Notes: generated by a model not told the origin, from the letters alone. Numbered from the stretch's first letter, positions 1 through 9,096 are shown. The stretch: 37,908 nucleotides of DNA from Bacteroidota bacterium (GCA_002862745.1 PKDX01000055.1:1-37908); one strand, 5' to 3'. A program made the numbers and translations.

Positions 1-610
1 TTGTTATATAGGCATTAAGGTCGGTTTCAATCTCTCCTCCAACGTGTTGGTTATACAACCCAGTGACTTGCGACCAGGTTTGATCAACATTCTTTTTTGA
101 CATCGAGTTATCGATAATCGGATAAAACCGATCGTAGAGGGATTGACGAGCATTGTTCTCTAAAAATTGAGTAGCCGCATCATCCTCCCCATTGAGTATT
201 TGTACCACATCTTGGAAGGTGATGTTTTGGATAACTTCCTTAAAAACCTCCTTGGCTTCTCCTGCAGCATCCTCCGCCGCTCGATTCATACTTTCCTCAA
301 AATTTTCCATAGCGCGTGCTACTGCATTATTGACAACGGGTATATTTCGGGACTTGTCAATGACTCGCTGCGCCTCACTAGGGACAACGATTTTTATTGC
401 TGCATTGCCAAGAAAACCATTCACCGCACTCGCTTGGTATACTGAAGTATCCGTACTTACATGGAGCGCTTCTCGCAACCCCCTTCGAATCTCATCTTGG
501 CTTAGTGTGGTCTGCTCCGCTGAGGCCACTTGTGCGATAGATTTAAATACATCGCATGACGATAGACAGATTATCATTGGAATACACAGTGTAGAAATGA
601 ATCGTACCAT
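1..610 (-). CDS. DUF4197 family lipoprotein (partial, 3' end outside window)
   Basis: This minus-strand reading frame opens at an ATG at 610-608 and stays open to base 1, giving about 203 residues; the C-terminus lies beyond the left edge. The N-terminus has a short hydrophobic stretch followed by the lipobox LSSC (Cys19), so an envelope lipoprotein is expected. The rest fits the DUF4197 family: an LSQDEIRRGLREAL start, a NGFLGNAAIKIVVP segment, the MNRAAEDAAGEA helix and an ILNGEDDAATQFLE motif. The molecular function of this family is unknown. The gene is divergent from the small plus-strand gene starting at 673, so the roughly 60 bases between them should hold both promoters. The family call comes from recalled motifs, not a search. 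Confidence 0.8.
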   Translation of the reverse strand, partial: MVRFISTLCIPMIICLSSCDVFKSIAQVASAEQTTLSQDEIRRGLREALHVSTDTSVYQASAVNGFLGNAAIKIVVPSEAQRVIDKSRNIPVVNNAVARAMENFEESMNRAAEDAAGEAKEVFKEVIQNITFQDVVQILNGEDDAATQFLENNARQSLYDRFYPIIDNSMSKKNVDQTWSQVTGLYNQHVGGEIETDLNAYIT

Positions 611-620
611 AACAGAGATT

Positions 621-649
621 TTTGTTCTATGTTGAATGTATGAATTTTG
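621..649 (+). promoter_or_regulatory. Candidate promoter for the small-protein/fahA genes
   Basis: TTTG at 621-624 and GAATTTTG at 642-649 are separated by 17 bases. This resembles the Bacteroidota -33 TTG / -7 TAnnTTTG promoter with one mismatch (G for the first T). A transcript would begin near 655, which favours the ATG at 673 over upstream in-frame starts at 622 and 640. Pattern match only. Confidence 0.3.
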
Positions 650-672
650 AAGTAGAACATTGGAAGCACACC

Positions 673-942
673 ATGAACAATCTTTCGGAGAATATCGTCG
701 AGAAAGAATACATCTGGCTCATTGAGCAAATTGAAAAGGCCCTTTCCTCAAATCCTTCAAAATTGCGACAAATCCTTTACCAAATAGACATTGAGGAGGC
801 CAAGATTGCCACAGTCTTCACTCAATCACCGAGCCATACTTGGGCAAAAGAACTTGCCGATCTTATGATACATCGTGAGCTCAAAAAAAGAGAAACAAGA
901 AGGAAATACCGCTGCGATGAGGGTGATGGGTTTTTCGATTAG
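673..942 (+). CDS. Small conserved hypothetical protein beside fumarylacetoacetase
   Basis: A predicted soluble, helical protein of 89 residues from the chosen ATG. The frame is open from 622, but the conserved-looking part begins after MNNLSENIVEKEYIWLIEQ, and a candidate promoter at 621-649 overlaps the earlier starts. It has no signal peptide or membrane segment and is rich in Glu, Lys and Ile, with a basic tail. I do not recognise a named domain. Short acidic/basic helical proteins of this type (helix, an LYQIDIEE-like segment, helix) occur in many Bacteroidota, often near metabolic genes; this is recollection, not a search result. The gene ends 53 bases before fumarylacetoacetase and is probably co-transcribed with it. 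No function can be assigned. Confidence 0.6.
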   Translation: MNNLSENIVEKEYIWLIEQIEKALSSNPSKLRQILYQIDIEEAKIATVFTQSPSHTWAKELADLMIHRELKKRETRRKYRCDEGDGFFD

Positions 943-995
943 TATAACCCTACGCTAATCACTGTGCATTTTGTACCTTCCTAAAAAATGAGCGC

Positions 996-2264
996 ATGTC
1001 GTATTCTCCAAATCATCCTGACTTAACTACATGGTTATCTATTGATGCTGGCACGGATTTTCCGGTGCAAAATTTACCATTTGGAATCTTTTCAACTGAA
1101 GATCGAAATGAGCGACCTGGAGTAGCTATTGGTCAATACATACTAGATCTTCAGCTTCTTGGAGAAGCCAATTTACTCGACCTAGAGGCCCCTTACTTTG
1201 AGCTAGAAACGCTCAATACATTTTTTAGCTATGGTCGAAAGGAGATAACACGAGTTCGCGACCAGATTTCCCGTCTGCTAACCGGAGACAGCAGCAAACT
1301 AAAAGATCATCAAGATCGAGAAGCGTTTTTTGTCCTACAGTCTGATGCTACTATGCACCTTCCTTTTACGATTGGTGATTACACCGACTTTTACTCCAGT
1401 GAAGATCATGCTAGGAATGTAGGCACCATGTTTAGGGATCCCGACAATGCCCTCCTGCCCAATTGGAAGCATATTCCAGTAGGCTATCACGGACGAGCCT
1501 CCTCCATTGTGGTTAGTGGCACTTCCATTCATAGACCCAAAGGACAAACCCTTCCGCAAGATGCTTCATCCCCTGTATACCGCCCGAGCCAATTAGTGGA
1601 TTTTGAGTTGGAAATGGCCTTTGTTACGTGTGGCGAAAATAGACTGGGTGAGCCTATATCAATAGACCAAACCGAAGACCATATCGGTGGAATCATGCTA
1701 TTTAATGATTTATCCGCAAGAGATATACAAAAATGGGAATACGTCCCCTTGGGGCCATTTCTCGCAAAGAACTTTGGATCGATTCTTTCCCCCTGGGTAG
1801 TTACACTTGATGCCTTGGAACCCTTTCGGATAGACAGCCCTCTACAAGATGACCCAAAGCCACTACCCTATCTTCAATATCAAGGAAAAGGGCATTTTGA
1901 TGTAAATCTAGAAGTAGCCATCACTGAAGAGAGTGGTGAAACGACAACCATTTGCCAATCCAACTTCAAGTACATGTATTGGAACATGTTCCAGCAACTA
2001 GCCCATCAGACGGTAAATGGTTGTAACGTTCGAACAGGAGATCTTTATGCCTCGGGTACCATTTCAGGACCGGAACCAACTTCATATGGCTCAATGTTAG
2101 AACTTGCTTGGCGAGGAAGTAAACCCATTCAACTTAATAGCGGCAACGAGCGCAAGTTTTTGGCGGACGGAGACACCTGCACAATGCGCGGTTATGCGGA
2201 AAAGGATGGCGTGCGCATAGGTTTTGGGCCTTGCTCATTTACATTGCTCCCTTCGAAATCTTAA
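996..2264 (+). CDS. fahA: Fumarylacetoacetase
   Basis: Hydrolyses 4-fumarylacetoacetate to fumarate and acetoacetate, the last step of tyrosine/homogentisate catabolism, in the cytoplasm. The 422-residue length is normal for the full-length two-domain enzyme. The N-terminal segment FPVQNLPFGIFS is typical. The metal/active-site segment DYTDFYSSEDHA (from about residue 128) carries the first metal Asp and the catalytic His. FELEMAF supplies the two metal glutamates, and LFNDLSARDIQKWEY followed by LGPFLAKNF gives the last metal Asp and substrate-binding residues. The start at 996 is the first Met of the conserved N-terminus; an ATG at 988 is in another frame. The flavin reductase-like gene follows 13 bases downstream in the same direction. 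Homogentisate dioxygenase and HPPD are not in this window. Confidence 0.97.
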   Translation: MSYSPNHPDLTTWLSIDAGTDFPVQNLPFGIFSTEDRNERPGVAIGQYILDLQLLGEANLLDLEAPYFELETLNTFFSYGRKEITRVRDQISRLLTGDSSKLKDHQDREAFFVLQSDATMHLPFTIGDYTDFYSSEDHARNVGTMFRDPDNALLPNWKHIPVGYHGRASSIVVSGTSIHRPKGQTLPQDASSPVYRPSQLVDFELEMAFVTCGENRLGEPISIDQTEDHIGGIMLFNDLSARDIQKWEYVPLGPFLAKNFGSILSPWVVTLDALEPFRIDSPLQDDPKPLPYLQYQGKGHFDVNLEVAITEESGETTTICQSNFKYMYWNMFQQLAHQTVNGCNVRTGDLYASGTISGPEPTSYGSMLELAWRGSKPIQLNSGNERKFLADGDTCTMRGYAEKDGVRIGFGPCSFTLLPSKS

Positions 2265-2277
2265 TTTAATCTGTGGT

Positions 2278-3147
2278 ATGACAGACATAGTTAGCTATAA
2301 TCCCTATGATTTACCATTACGTGATCGCCATCGATTGCTGACCGGTGCCGTTGGCCCTCGACCCATTTGTTGGGCAAGCACCCTTTCCAAAGAGGGCAAT
2401 GCCAATCTTGCCCCATATAGTTTTTTCAATCTGTTTAGCTCAAATCCTCCCATTATCGTCTTTTCATCTAATCGACGCGGCCGAGATAACACAACAAAGG
2501 ATACCTATCATAACCTTCTCGATAATGGCGAAGTAGTGGTCAACATGGTTTCCTATGATCTAGTGCATCAGATGAATATCTCCTCCACTGATTACGCAGA
2601 GAATATTAATGAGTTTTCAAAAGCAGGAGTAACCCCCATTGCCTCCGAAGTGGTAAAACCATTTCGAGTAAAGGAAGCCAAGGTGCAATTAGAATGCACT
2701 CTTGAAGACACGAAACATTTAGGAAATGAAGGAGGGGCAGGCACCCTGTTTATTTGTGCTATTCAAAAGATTCACATCCATACCTCAATCCTCGCGGAGG
2801 ATGGGCTAATTGATTCACAAAAAATTGATCTAGTGGGACGACTTGGACGAAATGACTACCTGCGGGCATCCGGAGATGCCATCTTTAGTATCAATAATCC
2901 GTTTGAAAAGCAAAACGTAGGATTTGACAACCTACCCAAAGGACTTGTGGAAAGCAAAATCCTTACTGGGGCAGAACTCGCTCAGCTCGCTATGGAAACA
3001 CAGCTTCCTTCAGAAGAAGACTTACTCAATCACCAGGAAGAAACACCTGATCATGAAGAGAAGCTTCATCAAATGATTCGAGAAAAGATAAAAGAAGGAG
3101 GCTATCAAGCGAGTCTTGCGCTAGCCATGAACTTCTATAAACGTTAG
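2278..3147 (+). CDS. Flavin reductase-like (FMN-binding split barrel) protein
   Basis: A 289-residue protein whose first ~200 residues resemble the flavin reductase-like domain: RHRLLTGAVGPRPICWAST, then NLAPYSFFNLFSSNPPIIVFS, and later NEFSKAGVTP. These are the FMN-binding and dimer regions of the family. The C-terminal third, LPSEEDLLNHQEE onward, is charged and helical. The frame is open upstream to 2224, but that start would lie inside fahA; the ATG at 2278 follows the fahA stop by 13 bases. Proteins of this kind are often found next to fumarylacetoacetase in Bacteroidota, suggesting a role in aromatic catabolism, but the substrate is unknown. Its stop codon overlaps that of the convergent ftsZ by 4 bases. 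Confidence 0.85.
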   Translation: MTDIVSYNPYDLPLRDRHRLLTGAVGPRPICWASTLSKEGNANLAPYSFFNLFSSNPPIIVFSSNRRGRDNTTKDTYHNLLDNGEVVVNMVSYDLVHQMNISSTDYAENINEFSKAGVTPIASEVVKPFRVKEAKVQLECTLEDTKHLGNEGGAGTLFICAIQKIHIHTSILAEDGLIDSQKIDLVGRLGRNDYLRASGDAIFSINNPFEKQNVGFDNLPKGLVESKILTGAELAQLAMETQLPSEEDLLNHQEETPDHEEKLHQMIREKIKEGGYQASLALAMNFYKR

Positions 3148-4553
3148 TCTATATTATTGTTGAGGTAAGCGTTGTCTTTACGAATCTCATATTGATTCCC
3201 TTTATCATCTCCAGGACCTATTGTGAACGATGAAGCATCACCAATACCTTGAGCCTCATTGCTGATCGATGTGTCTCGTCGCAGATAACTTGGCTCGTTA
3301 TACATTCGGTCACCTTGGCTTGGTTCACGCCACTTTGCACTTACATGACGCAATCGCTCTACCCGATCAACTGCTTTGAACTGCGGATCATTGGTCTCAG
3401 AAGATAACCCAGAAGGTTCAGCATTTTGGTTCGTGAGACCAACCGGCTCAACATCGGACTCTATTACATCATCTAACGTAAGCATAGTTTGGCCTACAGT
3501 ATTTGACGTCGAAGTTTCTTGCATAGTTGGCTCTAAGACATCACTGCTTGTCGCATCCGGATGTGATTGACTTTCAAGAGATACAGCACTTACTTCTTCA
3601 ATTGGCTGACCTGTATCTGATGAATGGTTAAAGCCGGTAGCAATCAAAGTAACTTTTAATTCTTCATCAAGATCATCACTGAGAGAAGTACCGAAAATCA
3701 TATCACATATCTCTCCTGTTTCATCCTGAATTTGATCAGAAATCAACTGAATCTCATCAAGCGTTACCTCTTTACTTCCGCTTGTTATGTTCAACAAAAC
3801 ATGTTTTGCACCTCGAATACTCTGCGAGAATAACAGGGGTGAATCCAGAGCTTGACTGCATGCCATTTCCGCCCGATTATCACCACTTCCAATACCCTCT
3901 CCCATGATGGCCACACCAGAATCTTTCATGACCACTCGTACATCGGCAAAGTCAATGTTAATTAGTCCTTTAATCGTAATGATCTCACTTATGGTTCGGG
4001 CCGCAATTGCCAAAATCTCATTGGCTTTATCAAATGCCTCTCGGAAAGGAAGACCACCATGACACTGACGCACGTAATCATTTTTAATGACAATAAGACA
4101 ATCCACTTGATCACGAATAAGCTCTAACCCTTCTTCTGCTTGTTTTGTCTTGCGTTTTCCTTCAAACTCAAAAGGCATGGTAACTATACCTACACTCAAT
4201 AAGTCCATTTCTCTCGCCAATTGACCTACTACAGGAGCTGCACCCGTTCCTGTGCCACCTCCCAAACATGCGGTTATGAATACCATTCTAGCTTGATCAC
4301 CAAGCATGGTTTTAAGCGCTTGCTTTGACTCAATCATCGCCTCTGCCCCAATGGCTGGATCAGAACCAGCACCTAATCCCTTGGTTAACTCTGGACCTAA
4401 TTGGAGTTTGTTAGGAATTGCACTGTCATTTAATGCCTGTGCATCCGTATTGCACACTATGTAATCCACTCCTTCTATGCCTGACTTATGCATAAAATTA
4501 ACTGCATTACTTCCTCCCCCTCCAACTCCTATAACCTTGATTATTGATGACAT
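3144..4553 (-). CDS. ftsZ: Cell division protein FtsZ
   Basis: Tubulin-like GTPase that polymerises into the Z ring at mid-cell; last gene of the dcw cluster. From the ATG at 4553 it has 469 residues. The P-loop-like KVIGVGGGGSNAVN lies at the N-terminus, the tubulin signature GGGTGTG at residues 98-104, and the T7 loop NIDFADVR near residue 200. A low-complexity acidic linker follows, then the C-terminal peptide region NEPSYLRR and a terminal YLNNNID of the Bacteroidota type. An upstream in-frame ATG at 4598 lies inside ftsA and would add a non-conserved extension, so I prefer 4553, 13 bases after the ftsA stop. The residues before the signature read ACL rather than the usual AGM. The stop overlaps the stop of the convergent flavin reductase gene. 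Confidence 0.98.
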   Translation of the reverse strand: MSSIIKVIGVGGGGSNAVNFMHKSGIEGVDYIVCNTDAQALNDSAIPNKLQLGPELTKGLGAGSDPAIGAEAMIESKQALKTMLGDQARMVFITACLGGGTGTGAAPVVGQLAREMDLLSVGIVTMPFEFEGKRKTKQAEEGLELIRDQVDCLIVIKNDYVRQCHGGLPFREAFDKANEILAIAARTISEIITIKGLINIDFADVRVVMKDSGVAIMGEGIGSGDNRAEMACSQALDSPLLFSQSIRGAKHVLLNITSGSKEVTLDEIQLISDQIQDETGEICDMIFGTSLSDDLDEELKVTLIATGFNHSSDTGQPIEEVSAVSLESQSHPDATSSDVLEPTMQETSTSNTVGQTMLTLDDVIESDVEPVGLTNQNAEPSGLSSETNDPQFKAVDRVERLRHVSAKWREPSQGDRMYNEPSYLRRDTSISNEAQGIGDASSFTIGPGDDKGNQYEIRKDNAYLNNNID

Positions 4554-4566
4554 AGATAAAATAGGT

Positions 4567-5832
4567 TTAGTTAAAATCCTCGTGCTCAGGTCCACCAAGC
4601 AGTATCTCTTTCAAATTCATTCCACTAAACCCGCCAAGTAGCTTACTCAGAACAGCAGGTTTAGCACTTTTTCCTAATGTTTGCTCAAATCGGAAACCCA
4701 TTTCACATAGACCGATTCCCGTAGCAAATAGCGGGTGACGCAGCTCAGCATCGAAATTATTTGCCAGGCGCTCAATGGGCTCACCAACGCGCGTATCGAT
4801 TCCAGTAACGTACTCGGCAAGTTGAGAGATATGCCTCAATTTGGACCCACCTCCTGTGAGCACAATGCCTGCAAGGAGCTTACCATGATATCCCGAAGCA
4901 CGAATTTCCATATCTACCAACTCAAAAATTTCGCCCATTCGACATTTGATAATTTCCGATAAAGTTTGTACCGAGATTTGCCTTGGCTGTCCCCCATTAA
5001 CCCTTGGAATTGAAACGACTTGATGCTTTGTCGAGTCTACAGAAATCGCGACGCCAAACTTTGTTTTAAGTTTTTCAGCTTGATCTTCAAGAATATGACA
5101 CCCATGTTGGATGTCATTTGTGATAACCTGTCCCCCAAAAGGAATAACTGCTGAGTGGCGAATAACATTCTTATGGAAGATGGCAATATCAGTTGTACCA
5201 CCGCCGATGTCCACAAGAACCACTCCCGCCTCTTTTTCTTTTTCAGAAAGAACTGCTGCCGATGAGGCAATGGGTTCTAAGACTAAATTCTTTAAGGTAA
5301 GTCCTGCACGCTTGATCGATTCTTCGATCATTTTTGCTGCTTGGATTTTTCCTGTAATTACATGGAAGTTTGCACTCAAACGACTACCCATACAACCCAC
5401 GGGCTCCAGAATATTGGTTTGGCCATCTATAGTATATTCTTGGGGTAGAACGTGAATAATTCGCTCATCAGGACCTACAGCAGTATTGTACATTTCCCGA
5501 GTCAACCGCTGTACTTCATCTTCTGTGATATCCGTATTGGGTTCTTGCATATTGATGACATGCATTTGCTGACTGCTTCGAATATGCGAACCTGCAATTC
5601 CCACATAGACTTCATCAATCGTTTGCCCTGAAGAGGCTTCTGCTATACTTACCGCCTTCTCGATGGCTTCTTGTGTCTGTCGTACATTTTGGACTTGGCC
5701 ACGAACTACACCATAGGACGGAGCTTTACCTACGGCAATAATCTCTAGCTTACCCTCTTCAAGCTTTTTTGCAACAAGAGCGGTAACCTTTGTGGTTCCA
5801 ATATCAATACCAACACAAATGTTGTTTTCCAT
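4567..5832 (-). CDS. ftsA: Cell division protein FtsA
   Basis: Actin-like ATPase that tethers FtsZ filaments to the inner membrane and recruits later divisome proteins. The 421-residue length is normal. The phosphate-1 motif VGIDIGTTKV is at residues 7-16, the second nucleotide motif VDIGGGTTDIAIF near residue 205, and the adenosine motif VLTGGGSKL in the C-terminal half. The SHS2/1C region (HVINMQEPN) is present between the nucleotide motifs. The C-terminus GMNLKEILLGGPE may form the membrane-targeting helix. The start at 5832 has an A-rich leader (AAAAGAAAGAA) instead of a strong Shine-Dalgarno site. It sits 17 bases after ftsQ and 13 bases before ftsZ, as expected for coexpression. Confidence 0.97.
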   Translation of the reverse strand: MENNICVGIDIGTTKVTALVAKKLEEGKLEIIAVGKAPSYGVVRGQVQNVRQTQEAIEKAVSIAEASSGQTIDEVYVGIAGSHIRSSQQMHVINMQEPNTDITEDEVQRLTREMYNTAVGPDERIIHVLPQEYTIDGQTNILEPVGCMGSRLSANFHVITGKIQAAKMIEESIKRAGLTLKNLVLEPIASSAAVLSEKEKEAGVVLVDIGGGTTDIAIFHKNVIRHSAVIPFGGQVITNDIQHGCHILEDQAEKLKTKFGVAISVDSTKHQVVSIPRVNGGQPRQISVQTLSEIIKCRMGEIFELVDMEIRASGYHGKLLAGIVLTGGGSKLRHISQLAEYVTGIDTRVGEPIERLANNFDAELRHPLFATGIGLCEMGFRFEQTLGKSAKPAVLSKLLGGFSGMNLKEILLGGPEHEDFN

Positions 5833-5849
5833 TTCTTTCTTTTATTTCT

Positions 5850-6626
5850 TTAGTTCTGTTTGAGACGACATATTACCTGACCTTCATAGCGCGTATCCAA
5901 TTCCTCAACCTGTTGCCAATCCAAAGAATGAAACTTAGCTTGATAGAAAGCACTTAGATCTTGCATTTCCTTCTCAACAGCATCTGGACGTCCAATTCGC
6001 ACATGATGCCCGCTAATTGATGTAACCAAGGTTAACTGGTTTGCAGTATCCAAGTGAATTTGCTCTACAATCGCTTCAAGGAAGGGATCTTCGCTTATCG
6101 ATTCAGCATATTCTCTCAATGTATTTTTCAAAGAAAATTCAGCCCAAAAGTGATCATCCGGTATACTACCAGAACACACTAATAGCTTTCCTATAAAGAT
6201 ATCAGATACGGGGGCTGAGTTGCCATTTTTGTCAACATAGTATTGAACACCATGATTGTTTATAATATGAAAGAGCGCATGCTTTGGCTGAATGTCTACA
6301 GAGAGAATTCCCTCATTGTTCAGATAAACTTCCGCATTGTCAATCCACTGGGAATTGGATAATCTTGATTCTATCACCTCTTCCTTGATCGCTGAACGCT
6401 TGGTTTTACCCACTTGAAGATTATATTCCTCGGTTAGAATTGCAAGAACAAAAGCCTCATCAATCATGGCACCATCGCCTTCACTTAGCTGTATATCTAT
6501 TTCATTTACAGTACTTTGCATCCAAAAACGATCCATTTCTGAAAAGGACAATAAGGCTACAATTCCAAGAAGAATAAACGCAGTATTGAGCAATTGCGCT
6601 CGAGAAAAATTCTTACGCTTTACCAT
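5850..6626 (-). CDS. ftsQ: Cell division protein FtsQ
   Basis: A bitopic membrane protein linking the cytoplasmic and periplasmic parts of the divisome. It has 258 residues: a short basic cytoplasmic tail (MVKRKNFSRAQ), one membrane helix at about residues 12-29, then a periplasmic region. That region has a POTRA-like part (VIESRLSNSQWIDNAEVYLNNEGILSVDIQPKHA) and a beta domain ending in RYEGQVICRLKQN. Sequence conservation in this family is low; position between murC and ftsA plus topology make the identification firm. The start overlaps the murG-murC stop by 14 bases, suggesting translational coupling. Confidence 0.9.
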   Translation of the reverse strand: MVKRKNFSRAQLLNTAFILLGIVALLSFSEMDRFWMQSTVNEIDIQLSEGDGAMIDEAFVLAILTEEYNLQVGKTKRSAIKEEVIESRLSNSQWIDNAEVYLNNEGILSVDIQPKHALFHIINNHGVQYYVDKNGNSAPVSDIFIGKLLVCSGSIPDDHFWAEFSLKNTLREYAESISEDPFLEAIVEQIHLDTANQLTLVTSISGHHVRIGRPDAVEKEMQDLSAFYQAKFHSLDWQQVEELDTRYEGQVICRLKQN

Positions 6627-9093
6627 AGGTCAAATCAAGTTTTTGCTGAATGGAAGGAATCAATGCGGAGATATCTCCAGCTCCCGCAGAGACGACAAAG
6701 CCCTTAGGTAAAGTGTCTACAAGAGACAACACTTCCTCTTTATCGTGTTGTAGTGTTCTGCAAGAAATCGTAACGTGATCAGCAACTAATGCGCTAGTCA
6801 CCCCCTTAATAGGTTCTTCACGAGCCGGATAAATCGGAAGAAGAATCACTTGGTCTGCTGCACTTAATGCCTCACCAAACTCCTTGGCGAGCATTTGCGT
6901 TCGAGTAAACAGATGGGGTTGAAAGATTATAACCACTGGCCAGTTAGGCTCCATGCTTCGCAGTCCGTGAATCAAGGCAGTAATCTCACTTGGATGATGG
7001 GCATAGTCATCTATATACGTCCATCCCTCTCCACCCGTTATGACTTGGAAACGGCGTTTTACGCCGGGGAAAGTTGATAACGCGTCCATGGCACTTTCAA
7101 TCGAAAGATTATGATTTTGAGCCACCGCAATTGACGCTATAGCATTTTTGACATTATGAATACCCCCGAGTGGGAGTTTACCACTGTACTCCTTACTTCC
7201 TACGGTAAAGACATAGGTAAAGGCATCGCCATCCCATTGAGCTTTACTCAACCTCCAATCCTTTTGAGAGGATAATCCATAGGTTGCTCGAGATAGACTG
7301 GGATTGCACGACCTAGGTATACTGACACTAGGGCCAATAATTAAGTGTCCATCAGAGGCAATACGACGAATAAAACACTCAAATCCACGTTGAACACCTT
7401 GTAAATCGCCATAGATTTCTAAATGATCGGCATCGATAGTTGATATAACTGCCGTGTTTGGTCTCAAGTGTAAAAATGACCGATCAAACTCATCAGCTTC
7501 GACCAAAAAGATATCTCCGTCTCCTACTAGTCCACCTTCTTGACCAACAAATTGTCCTCCGATAAATCCGGTGACTGACTTAGAATTAGCCATAAATACG
7601 TGGGTAATCATAGAGGTAATGGTTGTCTTACCATGGCTTCCCGCAACTGCTATTGTCGTTCGATTTTGAGTCAATAAACCCAAACACTCTGAGCGTTTTA
7701 ACAGACTAACGGACTTGCGTTGAATGGCTTGTAAAAACACAGGATTATCCTTACTTATAGCAGGAGTGTATACAACTAAATCAACCGCTGCAGGAATTAC
7801 ATCATCCAATGTATATCCAATTCGTGCACCCCTAGCCTCCAAGTGCTGAGTTATAGAAGTAGCCTTGCGATCATATCCAGATACATCAAGCCCCTGATTG
7901 AGAAAATAGTGGGCAAGCGTGTTCATCCCTGCGCCGCCAATTCCAATAAAATATATATGGCGAACTTGGGTTAAATCATGTTGATGTAAGTAATGTGGAA
8001 GGTTGCATTCTTTTACAATGTATTGCACAATATCGTGCGCTGCATAAGGTTTAGCAAATTGCTCAAGCGCAATAGACAGCTCTTCTTGCCGCTTCCTGTC
8101 TTCTAACAAATGAATCACTTCATGGCCCATTTTATCTCGGGCATTCTCATCGGAAATTTTAAGTATGGCCCGAGCATCCACCATAGCTTGTGCATTTTTG
8201 TTCTGATGATCTTCAGTAACATTAGGGGATGGGATTAAAATCGAAGGCTTAGCAATTAAGGCTAACTCAGAAATGGTCGAAGCACCTGCTCTAGCAACAA
8301 TAACATCCGCTGCTAAGTAGGCTAGATCCATTCGATCAACATAAGCCATCACTTTAACACGTTCACCATGATGAGCTTTAAACCGCTCATAATAATAGGA
8401 ACCCGACTGCCATAGTACTTGAATTCCCTTTTCTTGAAACAGCGGAAGTGCTAAGGCCATGCTATCATTGAGGGTTTGCGCCCCTAGACTTCCACCCGTC
8501 ATAAATACTATAGGGCGTGTGGAATCAAGATCGAAGTGTTCGCATGCTTCTTCTTTCGAAATCGAGGGGTCCACCGTGGAACGAATGGGATTTCCCGTAA
8601 TTTCTAACGACGTCTCAGTGAAGTATTGTTGCATATTAGGATAGGCCACAAAAGCCGCCTTAACCTTTTTTGCAAGAAGTCTATTGGTCTTACCTGGTGC
8701 TGCATTTTGCTCCTGCAAATACGTTGGAAGCCCCATCCATTGAGCCATTTTTAAACAGGGCCCACTAGCAAATCCTCCTAGACCAATGACAGCATCGGGA
8801 CTAAAGGATTTCAAAACCTTGTAGACTTTAACGAAGCTTATCAGAAGCCGAAAGGGAAAAAGCAAATTAGCCATAGAAAAACCAGGCTGGATTCCGCGAA
8901 CAGGAAGCCCCACAATAGAGTAACCAGCCTCCGGAACCCTTTTCATTTCAACCTTGCCATTGGCTCCAACAAAAAGAATTTCAACCTCATAGGGCAACTC
9001 CTTAAGCGCATCAGCAATAGCAATAGCAGGGTAAACATGACCTCCTGTGCCACCACCACTTAGTATAATGCGTAGAGGAAGTCTTGGAGCCAT
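6613..9093 (-). CDS. murG-murC: MurG-MurC fusion protein
   Basis: One uninterrupted 826-residue frame encodes two peptidoglycan enzymes. Residues 1 to ~362 are MurG, the lipid II-forming GlcNAc transferase, with GGGTGGHVYPAIAIA (from residue 13), GLGGFASGP, EQNAAPGKTNR, TGGSLGAQ and ARAGASTISELA. Residues ~375-826 are MurC, UDP-MurNAc:L-alanine ligase, with the Rossmann motif FIGIGGAGM (from ~382), the ATP loop GSHGKTT (485-491), VEADEFDRSF, the HLEIYGD segment and DDYAHHPSEI. The junction ECNLPHYLHQHDLTQVR has no stop and no in-frame ATG, so separate translation of MurC is not obvious. MurG acts on lipid I at the membrane and MurC on a soluble nucleotide early in the pathway, so the fusion joins non-consecutive steps. 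The gene starts 3 bases after ftsW and overlaps ftsQ by 14. Confidence 0.95.
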   Translation of the reverse strand: MAPRLPLRIILSGGGTGGHVYPAIAIADALKELPYEVEILFVGANGKVEMKRVPEAGYSIVGLPVRGIQPGFSMANLLFPFRLLISFVKVYKVLKSFSPDAVIGLGGFASGPCLKMAQWMGLPTYLQEQNAAPGKTNRLLAKKVKAAFVAYPNMQQYFTETSLEITGNPIRSTVDPSISKEEACEHFDLDSTRPIVFMTGGSLGAQTLNDSMALALPLFQEKGIQVLWQSGSYYYERFKAHHGERVKVMAYVDRMDLAYLAADVIVARAGASTISELALIAKPSILIPSPNVTEDHQNKNAQAMVDARAILKISDENARDKMGHEVIHLLEDRKRQEELSIALEQFAKPYAAHDIVQYIVKECNLPHYLHQHDLTQVRHIYFIGIGGAGMNTLAHYFLNQGLDVSGYDRKATSITQHLEARGARIGYTLDDVIPAAVDLVVYTPAISKDNPVFLQAIQRKSVSLLKRSECLGLLTQNRTTIAVAGSHGKTTITSMITHVFMANSKSVTGFIGGQFVGQEGGLVGDGDIFLVEADEFDRSFLHLRPNTAVISTIDADHLEIYGDLQGVQRGFECFIRRIASDGHLIIGPSVSIPRSCNPSLSRATYGLSSQKDWRLSKAQWDGDAFTYVFTVGSKEYSGKLPLGGIHNVKNAIASIAVAQNHNLSIESAMDALSTFPGVKRRFQVITGGEGWTYIDDYAHHPSEITALIHGLRSMEPNWPVVIIFQPHLFTRTQMLAKEFGEALSAADQVILLPIYPAREEPIKGVTSALVADHVTISCRTLQHDKEEVLSLVDTLPKGFVVSAGAGDISALIPSIQQKLDLTYGKA

Positions 9094-9096
9094 AAT

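Noticed and set aside
4554-4598. Upstream ATG start for ftsZ
   Set aside because: It lies inside ftsA and adds a non-conserved extension before the MSSIIKVIGVGGGG start.
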